A stretch of 64,000 nt of DNA from Jeotgalibacillus alimentarius. Its GTDB lineage: Bacteria; Bacillota; Bacilli; Bacillales; Jeotgalibacillaceae. The notes under the pieces are model-generated. The model searched no databases. It saw nothing but the letters and a program-made list of their open reading frames with translations, and had not been told where the DNA came from. The position numbers and the translations under genes are program-made. The DNA lies in the NCBI RefSeq assembly GCF_000829445.1, contig NZ_JXRQ01000029.1, forward strand, positions 124,001-188,000, read 5' to 3'. Shown piece by piece: positions 1-8,914 of the stretch; positions within the stretch are counted from its first letter, which is position 1, and the number at the start of each line of letters is the position of its first letter.

Positions 1-1446
1 TTTAATCGCTTTATGTCTTGAATAATGTCCCTTGGAATGAAGTGCAGCTACATTTCTGCCGCGCTTACTGAAATAGTCAGCCAGAAATTCTGCCTGTCTA
101 ATAGACGAGCAGAATGCAATCGTTCTTGTCTGACGGTGTCTATTCCATGCAGCATAAATCTTTTCAGCCATTTCTTCTCTGAGCTGAACCTGTTCCAACT
201 GCTCCTGATCATACCCTGAACTAAGCCATCTAATTTTTGAGTAGTCTGTTTCATCATAAACTCCATAATAATGAAATGGAGCAAGCCACTGATTCTGAAT
301 TGCTTTCCAAAAGTTCATATTATAAGCTTCATTGCCATCACAAATCGCAAATACATCTTTTCCATCATTACGATCAGGCGTTGCTGTAATACCAAGTAAA
401 AACGATGGGGTAAAGTGGTTAATAATCTTTTGATAAGACACAGCGGCTGCATGATGGAATTCATCAACTACAATCAAATCAAAAGCTTTAGGATCATACT
501 GATCCAGATAATGCTTTCTGGACAGGGTCGCAACTGACGCAAAGATAATATCCTCATTCAGCTGTTTTTCTGTTCCCGTGAGAAGACCGGTATTCCACTC
601 ATGCGATACGTGTTCAAAAGACGCCTTCGCCTGCCTCAGGATTTCCTCCCGATGCGCGACAAATAGCACTCTCTTGAATTGCCTTGCAAAAAACGCAGCA
701 AGATATGTTTTTCCGAGTCCTGTCGCCATAACAATCATTGCTTTATCATAACCCAGCTCTCTCGTTTCCTCTAAAGCAGCAAGAGCCTGCTCCTGTGCTT
801 CTCTTGGCGATATCTCACCCAGTGCAGGTGCTTCCATCACTGTCACTGCTTCTTCCTGATCTTCAGGCTCACCAAACATTACAGCTTCTTCCTCTGAATC
901 ATTCCAAACTTTATGTACCTCTTTTACTGAATGAAAAGCCTCAAATTCTTTTTCATACATTTCAATAGATATTGCATTAACCGGAATCGTACAGTCATGC
1001 TGAAAGAGCTTCATAAATGCCTCAGCTGACTGTTCAAATAGCTGCTCCTGATCTGACGCCGCAGACAGGCTCCATTCCACTCCTCCACTCAAAGCCGAAG
1101 CGGATAGATTTGAAGATCCAACAACAACATGCCCCCCACTTGTAAATCTGAATAAATAGGCTTTGGGATGAAATGACCTGCCGTCATTTTGCCACAATCT
1201 CACCTCAGCCTGCGGTAGTTCAGTAATGAGCAGCCTTAGCGCTTTTGGCTGAGTAATACACAAATAGTCCCCAGTCAGTATTCTGATATCTGCCCCTCTT
1301 TCAGACGCTTTTCTGAGCGAAGGCAGTATTTTTTTCACACCTGATTCCATTATGAAGGCTGCAAGTATATAGATTTCTTCTGCCTCATCAATATGATGAT
1401 TCAATTCGTTTATCAAGTGCGATGTAATCAGCTTAACGCTAGTCAT
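1..1446 (-). CDS. PLD-nuclease/DEAD-family helicase (3' end outside window)
   Basis: Continues past position 1, so only about 480 N-terminal residues are visible. Translating the minus strand shows a phospholipase-D-like domain first, with the H-x-K half of an HKD motif (HPKAYLF, about residue 93) and a following GSSNLS. A superfamily 2 helicase core follows: Walker A ATGLGKT near residue 240, a DEFHH box near 327 and GITATPDR. Related proteins act on DNA, but I cannot name a specific pathway. The chosen ATG overlaps the stop region of the upstream gene by 8 nt and lies directly after GGAGG, so the start is uncertain (an in-frame GTG lies at 1455). The overlap suggests translational coupling. 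Confidence 0.85.
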   Translation of the reverse strand, partial: MTSVKLITSHLINELNHHIDEAEEIYILAAFIMESGVKKILPSLRKASERGADIRILTGDYLCITQPKALRLLITELPQAEVRLWQNDGRSFHPKAYLFRFTSGGHVVVGSSNLSASALSGGVEWSLSAASDQEQLFEQSAEAFMKLFQHDCTIPVNAISIEMYEKEFEAFHSVKEVHKVWNDSEEEAVMFGEPEDQEEAVTVMEAPALGEISPREAQEQALAALEETRELGYDKAMIVMATGLGKTYLAAFFARQFKRVLFVAHREEILRQAKASFEHVSHEWNTGLLTGTEKQLNEDIIFASVATLSRKHYLDQYDPKAFDLIVVDEFHHAAAVSYQKIINHFTPSFLLGITATPDRNDGKDVFAICDGNEAYNMNFWKAIQNQWLAPFHYYGVYDETDYSKIRWLSSGYDQEQLEQVQLREEMAEKIYAAWNRHRQTRTIAFCSSIRQAEFLADYFSKRGRNVAALHSKGHYSRHKAIK

Positions 1447-1765
1447 CCTCCACACTCACCAAATAAATCTTCTCCTTAAACCCACCACGATCTCTTGCCT
1501 TTAACTCCCTGACTCTCTCCACTTCTTCAAGCGAAGCACCGTGCGTTCTAGCCGCCGCTGAGATCAGTTCCAGCAGGTCTGCGAGTTCTTCGATTGCGCC
1601 TTCGTCGTCCTGGGTGGCATGGTATTCAGCCAGCTCTTCTTTCATCTTTTTCTTTACTTCAATCACATATTCCTCATTGCTCAGAATCCGCGTCTCCATT
1701 GACTTCCCGCTTGCTGCGATGATGTCCGGGATGAGGTCGCGTACGAGTTTGTTGTAGATTGGCAT
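1439..1765 (-). CDS. MazG/PRA-PH-like nucleotide pyrophosphohydrolase
   Basis: 108 aa. It begins with YNKLVRDLIPDII and carries E-E-L-x-E (about residue 43) and EELADLLEL (about 59-67), the acidic helices that bind Mg2+ in all-alpha NTP pyrophosphatases. Family members hydrolyse (d)NTPs or phosphoribosyl-ATP; with no his genes nearby a house-cleaning role is more likely than histidine synthesis. A good -10 (TATAAT on the minus strand, 1793-1798) lies upstream. It is co-directional with and overlaps the helicase gene, so the two are probably one transcript. Confidence 0.8.
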   Translation of the reverse strand: MPIYNKLVRDLIPDIIAASGKSMETRILSNEEYVIEVKKKMKEELAEYHATQDDEGAIEELADLLELISAAARTHGASLEEVERVRELKARDRGGFKEKIYLVSVEDD

Positions 1766-1792
1766 AATGACACTCCCTCTCTGTTTCTATCT

Positions 1793-1857
1793 ATTATACG
1801 CCTTTAAAAAGGAAGCTTCATCCATAACTATATTTTTACCTCTGAGCGTTTTATAAT
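1793..1857. promoter_or_regulatory. Divergent promoter pair
   Basis: The 110-nt gap holds a minus-strand TATAAT (1793-1798) facing the pyrophosphohydrolase gene and a plus-strand TATAAT (1852-1857) facing the coiled-coil gene. The -35 boxes are poor matches, so only the -10 elements are firm. Confidence 0.45.
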
Positions 1858-1875
1858 AGATTCACCAAGAAGGAG

Positions 1876-2292
1876 GTGAAAATAATAGAGAATGAGATGT
1901 TAAATATTTTGAAAGACATGCAGAGAGATATAACTGGTTTGAAGGATGGTCTGACTGGCATGCAGCAAGATATATCCGGCTTGAAGGATGGTCTGACTGG
2001 CATGCAGCAAGATATATCCGGCTTGAAGGATGGTCTGACTGGCATGCAGAACGAGATAAAAGGGATTCATGAAGAAATAATCGGCATTCATGGAGAAACG
2101 AACAGGCTCTATGGAGAGATGAGTGGGATTAACGTAGAGCTGAAAGCGATCAAGTCTGATCTTCACGAGCAAAAGCAGGAACTTTCCTCTTTCAAGCAGC
2201 AGACTAATACCAGATTCGACAAAATCGATTTACAGCTTGACCGCATGGAGAATGAAAATCAGCATGCGATTCTGTCTAGGTTAAAAATTTAG
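1876..2292 (+). CDS. Coiled-coil repeat protein, apparently truncated by TAG
   Basis: 138 aa to an amber stop. Almost all of it is heptad-like coiled coil. Three tandem 14-residue units (GLKDGLTGMQQDIS-type) occupy residues 18-59 and come from near-identical 42-bp DNA repeats. I do not recognise a function; similar Bacillus proteins are uncharacterised. The first possible start is a GTG inside the AAGGAGGTG ribosome site (1876); an in-frame ATG at 1897 is the other candidate, and an ATA codon in between has better spacing. Reading continues in frame for 34 codons after TAG, which suggests the real protein was longer. Confidence 0.65.
   Translation: MKIIENEMLNILKDMQRDITGLKDGLTGMQQDISGLKDGLTGMQQDISGLKDGLTGMQNEIKGIHEEIIGIHGETNRLYGEMSGINVELKAIKSDLHEQKQELSSFKQQTNTRFDKIDLQLDRMENENQHAILSRLKI
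1927..2052 (+). repeat. Three tandem 42-bp repeats inside the coiled-coil gene
   Basis: Units at 1927-1968, 1969-2010 and 2011-2052. The second and third differ only at the very end; the first differs at a few bases. 42 bp equals 14 codons, two heptads, so gain or loss of a unit keeps the frame. Such repeats change copy number easily. Confidence 0.95.
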
Positions 2293-2397
2293 GCTGAAAA
2301 ACATGAGAAGCGCGATCAGGAATTCGATTACCCGCTTCATAAACATATTGAACTTGATAAAGATTTCCACATTTTTAAAAGACAGTCCCAAAGCTAA
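2293..2397 (+). pseudogene. In-frame continuation after the TAG
   Basis: Thirty-four sense codons then TAA (2395-2397), in frame with the coiled-coil gene. The peptide is charged and helix-forming (AEKHEKRDQEF near its start, DKDFHIFKRQ near its end) and has no start codon or ribosome site of its own. I infer it is the original C-terminus, cut off by a nonsense change or reached by readthrough. Confidence 0.55.
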
Positions 2398-2444
2398 CTT
2401 CGTATTATACCTCTGACACTGCTAAACTTAATATTCCAAAACAA

Positions 2445-2474
2445 AACAGCAGTGTGCACCCACCGCTGTTTTTA
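2445..2474. terminator. Rho-independent terminator, probably bidirectional
   Basis: AACAGC and GCTGTT arms, extended by GTG/CAC after one mismatch, followed by T5 on the plus strand and preceded by an A-rich run. It lies between the ends of the convergent coiled-coil gene and murQ. Confidence 0.7.
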
Positions 2475-2501
2475 AAATTGCCTTTCATTCTATTCGTCAG
2501 C

Positions 2502-3401
2502 TTAATTACTATTAACCGCTTCTCTTACAAACCCATTTGCCTGAATCAGCTTTGATTTTGCTGTTTCGGGATCTGTTCCGGTTAATATTTTTACGATTGC
2601 AGGTTTCACTTCATAATTAGTCTCTTCAAGAACATGCTCTGCTTCAGAATAGGGCACTCCTGTTGCTTCACTGACAATCATTTTAGCGCGCTCTTTCAAC
2701 TTATAGTTTGAAGCATTTACATCTACCATCAGGTTCTGATAAACCTTTCCGAATTTAATCATAGAGGCTGTAGATATCATATTTAATATCATTTTGTGAG
2801 CTGTAGCAGCTTTTAACCTGGTAGAGCCAGTTAACACTTCAGGTCCCGTAACAACTTCTATCGCTACATCTGCATATTTGGAGATCTCTGAGTGTTTATT
2901 GCTGGTCAGACTGACTACCTTCGCACCAATGAAAGATGCATATTCTAATGCACCCTTAACGTATGGTGTTCTTCCGCTTGCTGCGATACCAATTACAACA
3001 TCTCTTTTGCTGACTTTCCTGACTTCTAAATCTTTCACTCCCTGATTTTGATTATCTTCCGCTCCCTCGATTGCCTTAAAAAGGGATGCCTCTCCTCCTG
3101 CCAAAACAGCCTGTACTTTGTCGGCTGAAGTGCTGAAGGTCGGGGGACATTCTACGGCATCAAGCAAGCCGATCCTGCCACTGGTACCTGCACCTATGTA
3201 AAAAACTGATCCTCCATTTAGAAGAGCTTCTTTTACATAAGCAACTGCCTGGCCGATTTCCGGAAGAACAGCTTTTACCGCATCAGGGACCATTTTGTCT
3301 TCTTCGTTCATTAATTCAAGAATTTCATCAATAGTCATTTGATCAAGATTTTTAGATTTTTCATTTCTCATTTCGGTGGTCAGTTTCGATATCATTTCCA
3401 T
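2502..3401 (-). CDS. murQ: N-acetylmuramic acid 6-phosphate etherase
   Basis: 299 aa, the usual length. MurQ cleaves the D-lactyl ether of MurNAc-6-phosphate to give GlcNAc-6-phosphate and D-lactate in the cytoplasm. The SIS-domain phosphate loop GAGTSGRIG is at 70-78, followed by LLDAVECPPTF with Glu84, and Glu115 lies in AIEGAEDN; these match the two glutamates known from E. coli MurQ (83 and 114). It is the last gene of the minus-strand MurNAc operon, 47 nt after the kinase gene. Confidence 0.96.
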   Translation of the reverse strand: MEMISKLTTEMRNEKSKNLDQMTIDEILELMNEEDKMVPDAVKAVLPEIGQAVAYVKEALLNGGSVFYIGAGTSGRIGLLDAVECPPTFSTSADKVQAVLAGGEASLFKAIEGAEDNQNQGVKDLEVRKVSKRDVVIGIAASGRTPYVKGALEYASFIGAKVVSLTSNKHSEISKYADVAIEVVTGPEVLTGSTRLKAATAHKMILNMISTASMIKFGKVYQNLMVDVNASNYKLKERAKMIVSEATGVPYSEAEHVLEETNYEVKPAIVKILTGTDPETAKSKLIQANGFVREAVNSN

Positions 3402-3448
3402 ATGGCCATCACCCTAATTATAGAATTTATTTCATCAATCACACACGA

Positions 3449-4453
3449 TCAACATCGGTCTGCAGCAGGCTGGTAGTGCTCCCTTAATTGATTTTTCACT
3501 TTTTGACTTATTGGTATATTACTTTGTTTTAGCGCAAGAATATAAGCTCCTGCCACAGGAGGTATATCAGGATTTATAATATTCAATTTAGTGTTCATTT
3601 CTGAATTTAGCTGAATGCAAAACATTTTCTTATAACGATCATTTGAAAAAAGCCCGCCATGAAGAACGATAGACATTTCTTCTTCATCCATCTGATTGAT
3701 TGCTGCCTTTACGATAAGGCATTTTTCTAATACTGCCTGTTTAAGAATATTTTTTGCAACGGTATCTCCTGATTCGTCTGCCTTCATTACAATTTCAGCG
3801 AGACTTCCAATCAGTGTTCTTGTAAACTGATCTCCATATATAATCGGAATGATCTCCTGAATATTCTGTATTTCAAAGTGTTCCATGAGCATAGTGGTTA
3901 ATAAGGTGTTAGAACCCCGGCCATCGAAACTTTTTAATACGCTTTTCAAAGCCATTTGCCCAATGTGATAACCACTGCCTTCATCTCCCAAAAGGTAACC
4001 CCAGCCGCCTATTCTGACCGGGTTATTTTCATCTTTTGATAATCCATAAGCAATAGACCCTGTACCTGCAATTAAGACGATTCCTGGCGCTCCTGCTGTG
4101 CCTGCGTACAAAGCAGCAATTGCATCATTCGCTATGCTGATCTTCTTTTCAAATTCTGTTCCCTGAAAAAATTGTCTGACTGTATGTTTATCAGATTCCC
4201 GATCACAGCCTGATAGACACATTTGTATCACTTCAATCTGATCATAAGAAACGTCTGTTTTTTGCATTACGTCTATGATTAAATGAAGAAGTCTTTCCTT
4301 AACATGATGATGTGAATTTGAATGAATGTTACTGGAAGCTGTTAATGACGCACCCAGGATATGTCCATTACGGTCTCCTATGACACAGGATGTTTTTGTT
4401 CCGCCTCCATCAATTCCAATCCATCTTTTTGAACTATCTGTTATTCCATTCAC
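3449..4453 (-). CDS. murK: BadF/BadG-type amino-sugar kinase (MurNAc/GlcNAc kinase)
   Basis: 334 aa with the ASKHA ATPase fold: phosphate-1 loop GIDGGGTKTS at about 13-22 and GTGSIAYG at about 130. Clostridial MurK of this family phosphorylates MurNAc and GlcNAc at C6. Between an ABC importer and murQ, it most likely makes MurNAc-6-phosphate from unphosphorylated imported sugar, a job done by PTS MurP in B. subtilis. GTG start at 4453 after GGGGAG. The exact sugar cannot be told from sequence, so the symbol is by context. Confidence 0.8.
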   Translation of the reverse strand: MNGITDSSKRWIGIDGGGTKTSCVIGDRNGHILGASLTASSNIHSNSHHHVKERLLHLIIDVMQKTDVSYDQIEVIQMCLSGCDRESDKHTVRQFFQGTEFEKKISIANDAIAALYAGTAGAPGIVLIAGTGSIAYGLSKDENNPVRIGGWGYLLGDEGSGYHIGQMALKSVLKSFDGRGSNTLLTTMLMEHFEIQNIQEIIPIIYGDQFTRTLIGSLAEIVMKADESGDTVAKNILKQAVLEKCLIVKAAINQMDEEEMSIVLHGGLFSNDRYKKMFCIQLNSEMNTKLNIINPDIPPVAGAYILALKQSNIPISQKVKNQLREHYQPAADRC

Positions 4454-4465
4454 ACGATCACTCCC

Positions 4466-5539
4466 CTAAATAACACCGGCTTCTTCCATCGTGATTGCTA
4501 TGCGATTATGCAACTTTCTTCTAAAGCTGTTTATATTAGTTTCTCTCCCATAATGAACCCGGTTTGTTAATAATACGATCGCCAGATTTTTGTCAGGTGA
4601 AATCCACATGGAGGTTCCTGTAAACCCTGTATGACCATACCCGTTCTGCAGATACTGTCCAGAAAAAACCCCTGTAGAATACAACTGCCATCCAAGTCCG
4701 CGACTAAGATTCAAATCGTCAGTATAACAATGAGCTGCCACATCCACAGTCATCGGTGACCATAACCTTTTCCCATGATAAGTCCCTCGATTCAGGAATA
4801 ACTGGCAGAATTTCGCCAGATCATTAACAGTTGAGAAAAGTCCGGCGTGACCGCTTACACCATTAAAATGATCTGCATTTTCATCATGTACACTGCCCCA
4901 CTGGTAATCATTTAGTTCATCTCGAAACTCTGTAGCAGCCGTCTGTTTTTTCATGTGGTCCGGAGGGTTAAAAAAAGTATTCTGCATACCAAGTGGCATA
5001 TAGATTTTATCGTTTGTAAATTCGTTTAATGACATACCGCTAACCTGCTCAATGAGGTAGCCCAGAGTAATATAGTTTAAATCACTGTATATAACCTCAG
5101 AGCCTGCAGGTTTTTTTGAAGTGATCCCTGCGATTTCAAGAACTGCTTCATCTACTGTCAGATTGCGCTCATAAAACTTAATCTCAGGTTGATATCCACT
5201 GGTATGAGTTAATAAATGTTTAATCGTAATGTCATCATTTTTTTCCTTGAATGATGGAATGTAATAAAAGACGGGATCATCGAGATCAATTTCACCTGCT
5301 TCGAGTAACAGTAATATCGCTGGTAAAGTCGATGTTACTTTCGTTAACGATGCAAGATCAAATAATGTTTCTTCAGTCACTTTAATCTCTTTTTCTTTAT
5401 GTGCATAACCTGCTGAATATATGAAAGGCACGCTATTATTTGTTGTGACAGCCAGTACAGCACCAGGTAGTGTCCCGTTTTCAACTTCCTGATCAATCAG
5501 GTTTTTTATTTTAGAAAAATCCATTTGAGTATCCTTCAA
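4466..5539 (-). CDS. Serine hydrolase of the beta-lactamase/PBP4* fold
   Basis: 357 aa. The class C-type catalytic set is visible: SxxK as SLTK (Ser64, Lys67), Y-x-N as YSDLN near 145, and GHTG near 297 in place of KTG. No signal peptide is evident, so it may be cytoplasmic or exported by another route. B. subtilis places a protein of this type (YbbE) in its MurNAc operon, so a role in trimming muropeptides is an inference from context. TTG start at 5539, 5 nt after GGGGAG. It is 12 nt from the kinase gene. Confidence 0.8.
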   Translation of the reverse strand: MKDTQMDFSKIKNLIDQEVENGTLPGAVLAVTTNNSVPFIYSAGYAHKEKEIKVTEETLFDLASLTKVTSTLPAILLLLEAGEIDLDDPVFYYIPSFKEKNDDITIKHLLTHTSGYQPEIKFYERNLTVDEAVLEIAGITSKKPAGSEVIYSDLNYITLGYLIEQVSGMSLNEFTNDKIYMPLGMQNTFFNPPDHMKKQTAATEFRDELNDYQWGSVHDENADHFNGVSGHAGLFSTVNDLAKFCQLFLNRGTYHGKRLWSPMTVDVAAHCYTDDLNLSRGLGWQLYSTGVFSGQYLQNGYGHTGFTGTSMWISPDKNLAIVLLTNRVHYGRETNINSFRRKLHNRIAITMEEAGVI

Positions 5540-5555
5540 GGCTTCTCCCCTCCAA

Positions 5556-6386
5556 TTATCCTTTTACTGCGCCTTCTGTCATGCCTTTAACGATATGGCG
5601 CTGGAAAATTGCATAGAAGATAATAACAGGCACTACTGCAATAACAAGACCTGCAAATAAAGCGCCCCAGGCACTTTCATATTGCGCATTCGTACTTAAT
5701 AAATCCATTTGTACACCCAGGGTATTTTTGCTTTCAGTTTGCAGCAAAATAAGTGCCATAAAGTATTCATTCCAGAACGTAATAGCATTTAAGATTGAAG
5801 CTGTAATAATCCCTGTTTTCACCATTGGAGTGACAATTTTAAACAGCACACCATATGGGCTCATGCCATCAACTGCTGCTGCTTCCTCCAGTTCTTTCGG
5901 GACACTCCCCATAAAGCTCGATAAGATGAATATCGTAAATGGCACCTGTGAAATTGCATAAACTGCTGATAATGCAAACAGGTTATCCAGAAGGTTCATA
6001 TTCATTAATAAAAAGAATAATGGAATCCAACCGAGTACTGCCGGGATCATCATAGATGCAAGATAAACATTAAATAATACTTCACTGCCTTTAAAACGCA
6101 ACCTTTCAAGTGCATAGGTTGTCGGAATTGAAAATGCCAGACAAAGTACAGTACCTAATACAGTTACAAATATCGTATTGAGAAAAGATGAACCTATACT
6201 GAAATCAACCCATGCAGATACAAAATTCCCAAAATTATAGGTTTCCGGCATGGACCATGGAGATGAAAAAATTTCGGCATTTGACTTAAAAGCACCAATG
6301 AACATCCATATTAATGGGAATACGACAAGTATCGACCATATAATTAATGGAATACGCACAGCAGCGCCGGTTAAAAATTTTGTCAT
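5556..6386 (-). CDS. Carbohydrate ABC permease, MalG/LacG type
   Basis: 276 aa with about six membrane helices and the permease loop EEAAAVDGMSPYGVLFKIVTP (about 168 onward), the site that docks the ATPase. It pairs with the MalF-type permease 18 nt upstream. No ATPase gene is present in the operon, so a shared MsmX-type ATPase elsewhere probably powers it, as for many Bacillus sugar importers. Likely substrate: MurNAc or small muropeptides. Confidence 0.88.
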   Translation of the reverse strand: MTKFLTGAAVRIPLIIWSILVVFPLIWMFIGAFKSNAEIFSSPWSMPETYNFGNFVSAWVDFSIGSSFLNTIFVTVLGTVLCLAFSIPTTYALERLRFKGSEVLFNVYLASMMIPAVLGWIPLFFLLMNMNLLDNLFALSAVYAISQVPFTIFILSSFMGSVPKELEEAAAVDGMSPYGVLFKIVTPMVKTGIITASILNAITFWNEYFMALILLQTESKNTLGVQMDLLSTNAQYESAWGALFAGLVIAVVPVIIFYAIFQRHIVKGMTEGAVKG

Positions 6387-6404
6387 AAATAAGTTCCCCG
6401 CTCC

Positions 6405-7298
6405 CTAGTATTCTACTTTTTCTCTTTTTAATACGAATTGCATAATTAAAACTGTCACTAAAGATAAAATGAGAATGAGTACACCAATTGTTGCACCGTA
6501 TCCAAATTGGAAATCCTCGAATGCTTTTTGATATAAGTATGATCCCATAACTTCCGTTTCGTTACCTGGCCCCCCATTAGTCATGATTTGTACAAGTACA
6601 AATGAACCATTTAATGAAGTGATCACAATATAAATCATTGAGGTTTTGATTTGTGGCCATATTAATGGGACGGTAATTTTCCAAAACTGCTGCCATTCAC
6701 TGGCTCCATCAATTTCAGCTGATTCGTATTGGCTTTTTGGGATATTCATAATTCCTCCCATAAGCAATAGCATGAATAATCCAATTCCTGCCCAAATTGC
6801 CGGTACTACTAAAGATGGTAACGCCCATTCCATTGAACCAAGCCAGGGTCTGGTCCAACTCTCAAGCCCAATGGAGGTTAACAGTCCATTGACAAGACCA
6901 ATATCAGGCTCGTAGATAAATTGCCATAGGATCCCGATTACTACTACTGACATAATGTTTGGAAAGAAAAACACTACTCTGTAAAATGGTGCTTCTTTTA
7001 CTTTCAATTGTGTCAAGGCTACAGCAAAAAATAGCGATAGAATCATAATGCCAATTACCTTGGTTACAACAAAGAAATAATCATTATAAATTGCCTTACC
7101 AATAATTTCATCGTTAAACATACGAACATAATTTTCAAATCCAACAAACTCTCTGTTTGCACTCATTCCCGACCAATCAAATAATGATAAATAAATACCA
7201 TTTACCATTGGATAAACTGTAAAAATAACAAACAATAGAAAGGTCGGTAATAAGCAGAACGTCAAAAACAAGTATTTTTGTTTTTTAGACTGGACCAC
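6405..7298 (-). CDS. Carbohydrate ABC permease, MalF/UgpA type
   Basis: 297 aa, about six membrane helices. The conserved coupling loop appears as YESAEIDGASEWQQFW near 200, and GGPGNETEV lies near 245. It forms a heterodimer with the following permease. The reading frame begins with GTG at 7298; the ribosome site is weak (GAGTGA). The segment is markedly AT-rich (14 of 60 G+C in 7081-7140 by hand count), unlike the glcDF genes nearby. Confidence 0.88.
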   Translation of the reverse strand: MVQSKKQKYLFLTFCLLPTFLLFVIFTVYPMVNGIYLSLFDWSGMSANREFVGFENYVRMFNDEIIGKAIYNDYFFVVTKVIGIMILSLFFAVALTQLKVKEAPFYRVVFFFPNIMSVVVIGILWQFIYEPDIGLVNGLLTSIGLESWTRPWLGSMEWALPSLVVPAIWAGIGLFMLLLMGGIMNIPKSQYESAEIDGASEWQQFWKITVPLIWPQIKTSMIYIVITSLNGSFVLVQIMTNGGPGNETEVMGSYLYQKAFEDFQFGYGATIGVLILILSLVTVLIMQFVLKREKVEY

Positions 7299-7407
7299 AC
7301 CATCACTCTTTTCTTTTCAGTATTATTCAGAATACGAAGGTATTTCCCTTATAGATGGAGAGAGGAATGCAAAGTCTATACGACTCCGCATTCCTCCTTT
7401 AAGTCAA

Positions 7408-8757
7408 TTATTCTCCTCTTAATTCTCTTGATTTATCTGCCATCGCTTTTACGAATTCTTCAGCAGTTATTTTACCCATCAAAATGTCAACACTGCGTGC
7501 TTTTACTTCATTCGTAATTTCAACAGCAATTTCCATCTCTTCCCCAGTAGGCTGGGCACGGTTATAAATCTCAATTGTTCCCGGATTATTAATTAGATCA
7601 TTGATTCCTTTAAGAAACTCAGGTACATTCTCATTTGCACTCAAATCTACACCTTTAAGGTTCATGATAGCACCTGTTGATTCTGCAAATGCCTGTGCAC
7701 GTTCTTCAGAGAACATAAACTCTACAAATGCTTTAGCTGCTTCAGGATTCTCAGCCTCTTTTGCAATTGCTACAGGTCTGATATCCGGCACGAGTGCCAT
7801 TGCATCTCCTGAATCATTCATAGGAGTTGGAATAAAACCGTATTTAAAATCTTCCGGTGTATCATTCGCCATTTCATTTGGAAGCCAGAAGCCTACTGGT
7901 ATATAAGCTGTTTCATGCATAAGGAAATTCATCTGTGTTTGTGTATGGCTTCGCGCAGCAAATCCTTCATCAATCAGGCCTGCGTCAACAATTTCCTGTA
8001 CTTTTTTCATAATTTCCAGTGCTTCATCACTTTCCCATGCTTCTACGACACCATTTGATAAATTATTAAGTAACTCTTCTCCACCAGCTGCAGCAAATGC
8101 AGGGTTTAATACTCCCCTTTGGAAATACTGTGGATATTGACCAGTTGTAATGAATGGTTCAATTCCTGCATCGCTTTGGATCGTTTTCATTGATGCTAAC
8201 CAGCTGTCAAAGTCTTCCGGGACTTCCCATCCTTCAGCTTCAAACCAGGCACTATCATACCAAGCACCCCATGTATCAAAGACTAGCGGAAGGCTATACA
8301 CAGCCCCGTCGACTTCCTGAGCCGGAGAAATAAAGCTCTCCATTAATGGGGTATCACCTTCAAACGTTAGATCACTTGCCCAGTCACTAAGGTCCATTAA
8401 CTGTCCATCATTAATCATTTGTGTTTCATTAGCACCGTTACCATCAATATAGACAACATCCGGTGGATCGTTTGAGATCCAGCGTGTTTTCATTTCTTCG
8501 TTAATGTTAGGTCCGGAATGTTCAATTACTTCAACATCTGGATACTCCTCTTTAAATGCTTCAATTGTACTCTTCCACCACTCATCACCGTATCCGCCCA
8601 CAAAATATTGAACTTCAAGCTCTCCTGAAACCCCTCCTTCTGAATTGCTGTTATCAGCCTGTTCCGAAGATGAGTCGTCTGAAGAACATCCTGCTAATGC
8701 GATAAGTGATAACGCTGAAACTGATAACAAACTTCTTTTCAACTTTTTGTTATTCAT
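7408..8757 (-). CDS. Extracellular sugar-binding lipoprotein of the MurNAc importer
   Basis: 449 aa. Short basic N-terminus, hydrophobic segment and a lipobox ending LAGC (Cys24) followed by a Ser/Asp/Glu-rich linker: a lipoprotein anchored outside the membrane. The rest fits the type 1 (MalE-like) solute-binding cluster. First importer gene, preceded by a cre box and 158 nt downstream of the regulator gene, so it may be transcribed from two promoters. Confidence 0.9.
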   Translation of the reverse strand: MNNKKLKRSLLSVSALSLIALAGCSSDDSSSEQADNSNSEGGVSGELEVQYFVGGYGDEWWKSTIEAFKEEYPDVEVIEHSGPNINEEMKTRWISNDPPDVVYIDGNGANETQMINDGQLMDLSDWASDLTFEGDTPLMESFISPAQEVDGAVYSLPLVFDTWGAWYDSAWFEAEGWEVPEDFDSWLASMKTIQSDAGIEPFITTGQYPQYFQRGVLNPAFAAAGGEELLNNLSNGVVEAWESDEALEIMKKVQEIVDAGLIDEGFAARSHTQTQMNFLMHETAYIPVGFWLPNEMANDTPEDFKYGFIPTPMNDSGDAMALVPDIRPVAIAKEAENPEAAKAFVEFMFSEERAQAFAESTGAIMNLKGVDLSANENVPEFLKGINDLINNPGTIEIYNRAQPTGEEMEIAVEITNEVKARSVDILMGKITAEEFVKAMADKSRELRGE

Positions 8758-8791
8758 TTATTTCCACCCCTATTTTTTATTATGTTTTAAA

Positions 8792-8805
8792 AGTAAGCGC
8801 TTTCT
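8792..8805 (-). promoter_or_regulatory. cre box (CcpA site)
   Basis: AGTAAGCGCTTTCT on the plus strand, close to the palindromic consensus TGWAANCGNTWWCA with the central CG intact. It lies 35-48 nt upstream of the binding-protein start, so CcpA would block expression or elongation during growth on preferred sugars. Confidence 0.75.
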
Positions 8806-8914
8806 TTTATTGGTACTTTGCATTTGCGTTCAGCGTCTTCCCTTCACCCCCGAAAATAAAATTGTATTTCCAAATGAACACAGTGATTTTGATGCACGTA
8901 TCGCCTTATCAGTA

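Noticed and set aside
1851-2172. Minus-strand frames with repeated residues opposite the coiled-coil gene
   Set aside because: Mirror of the 42-bp repeats; the plus frame has the ribosome site and heptads.
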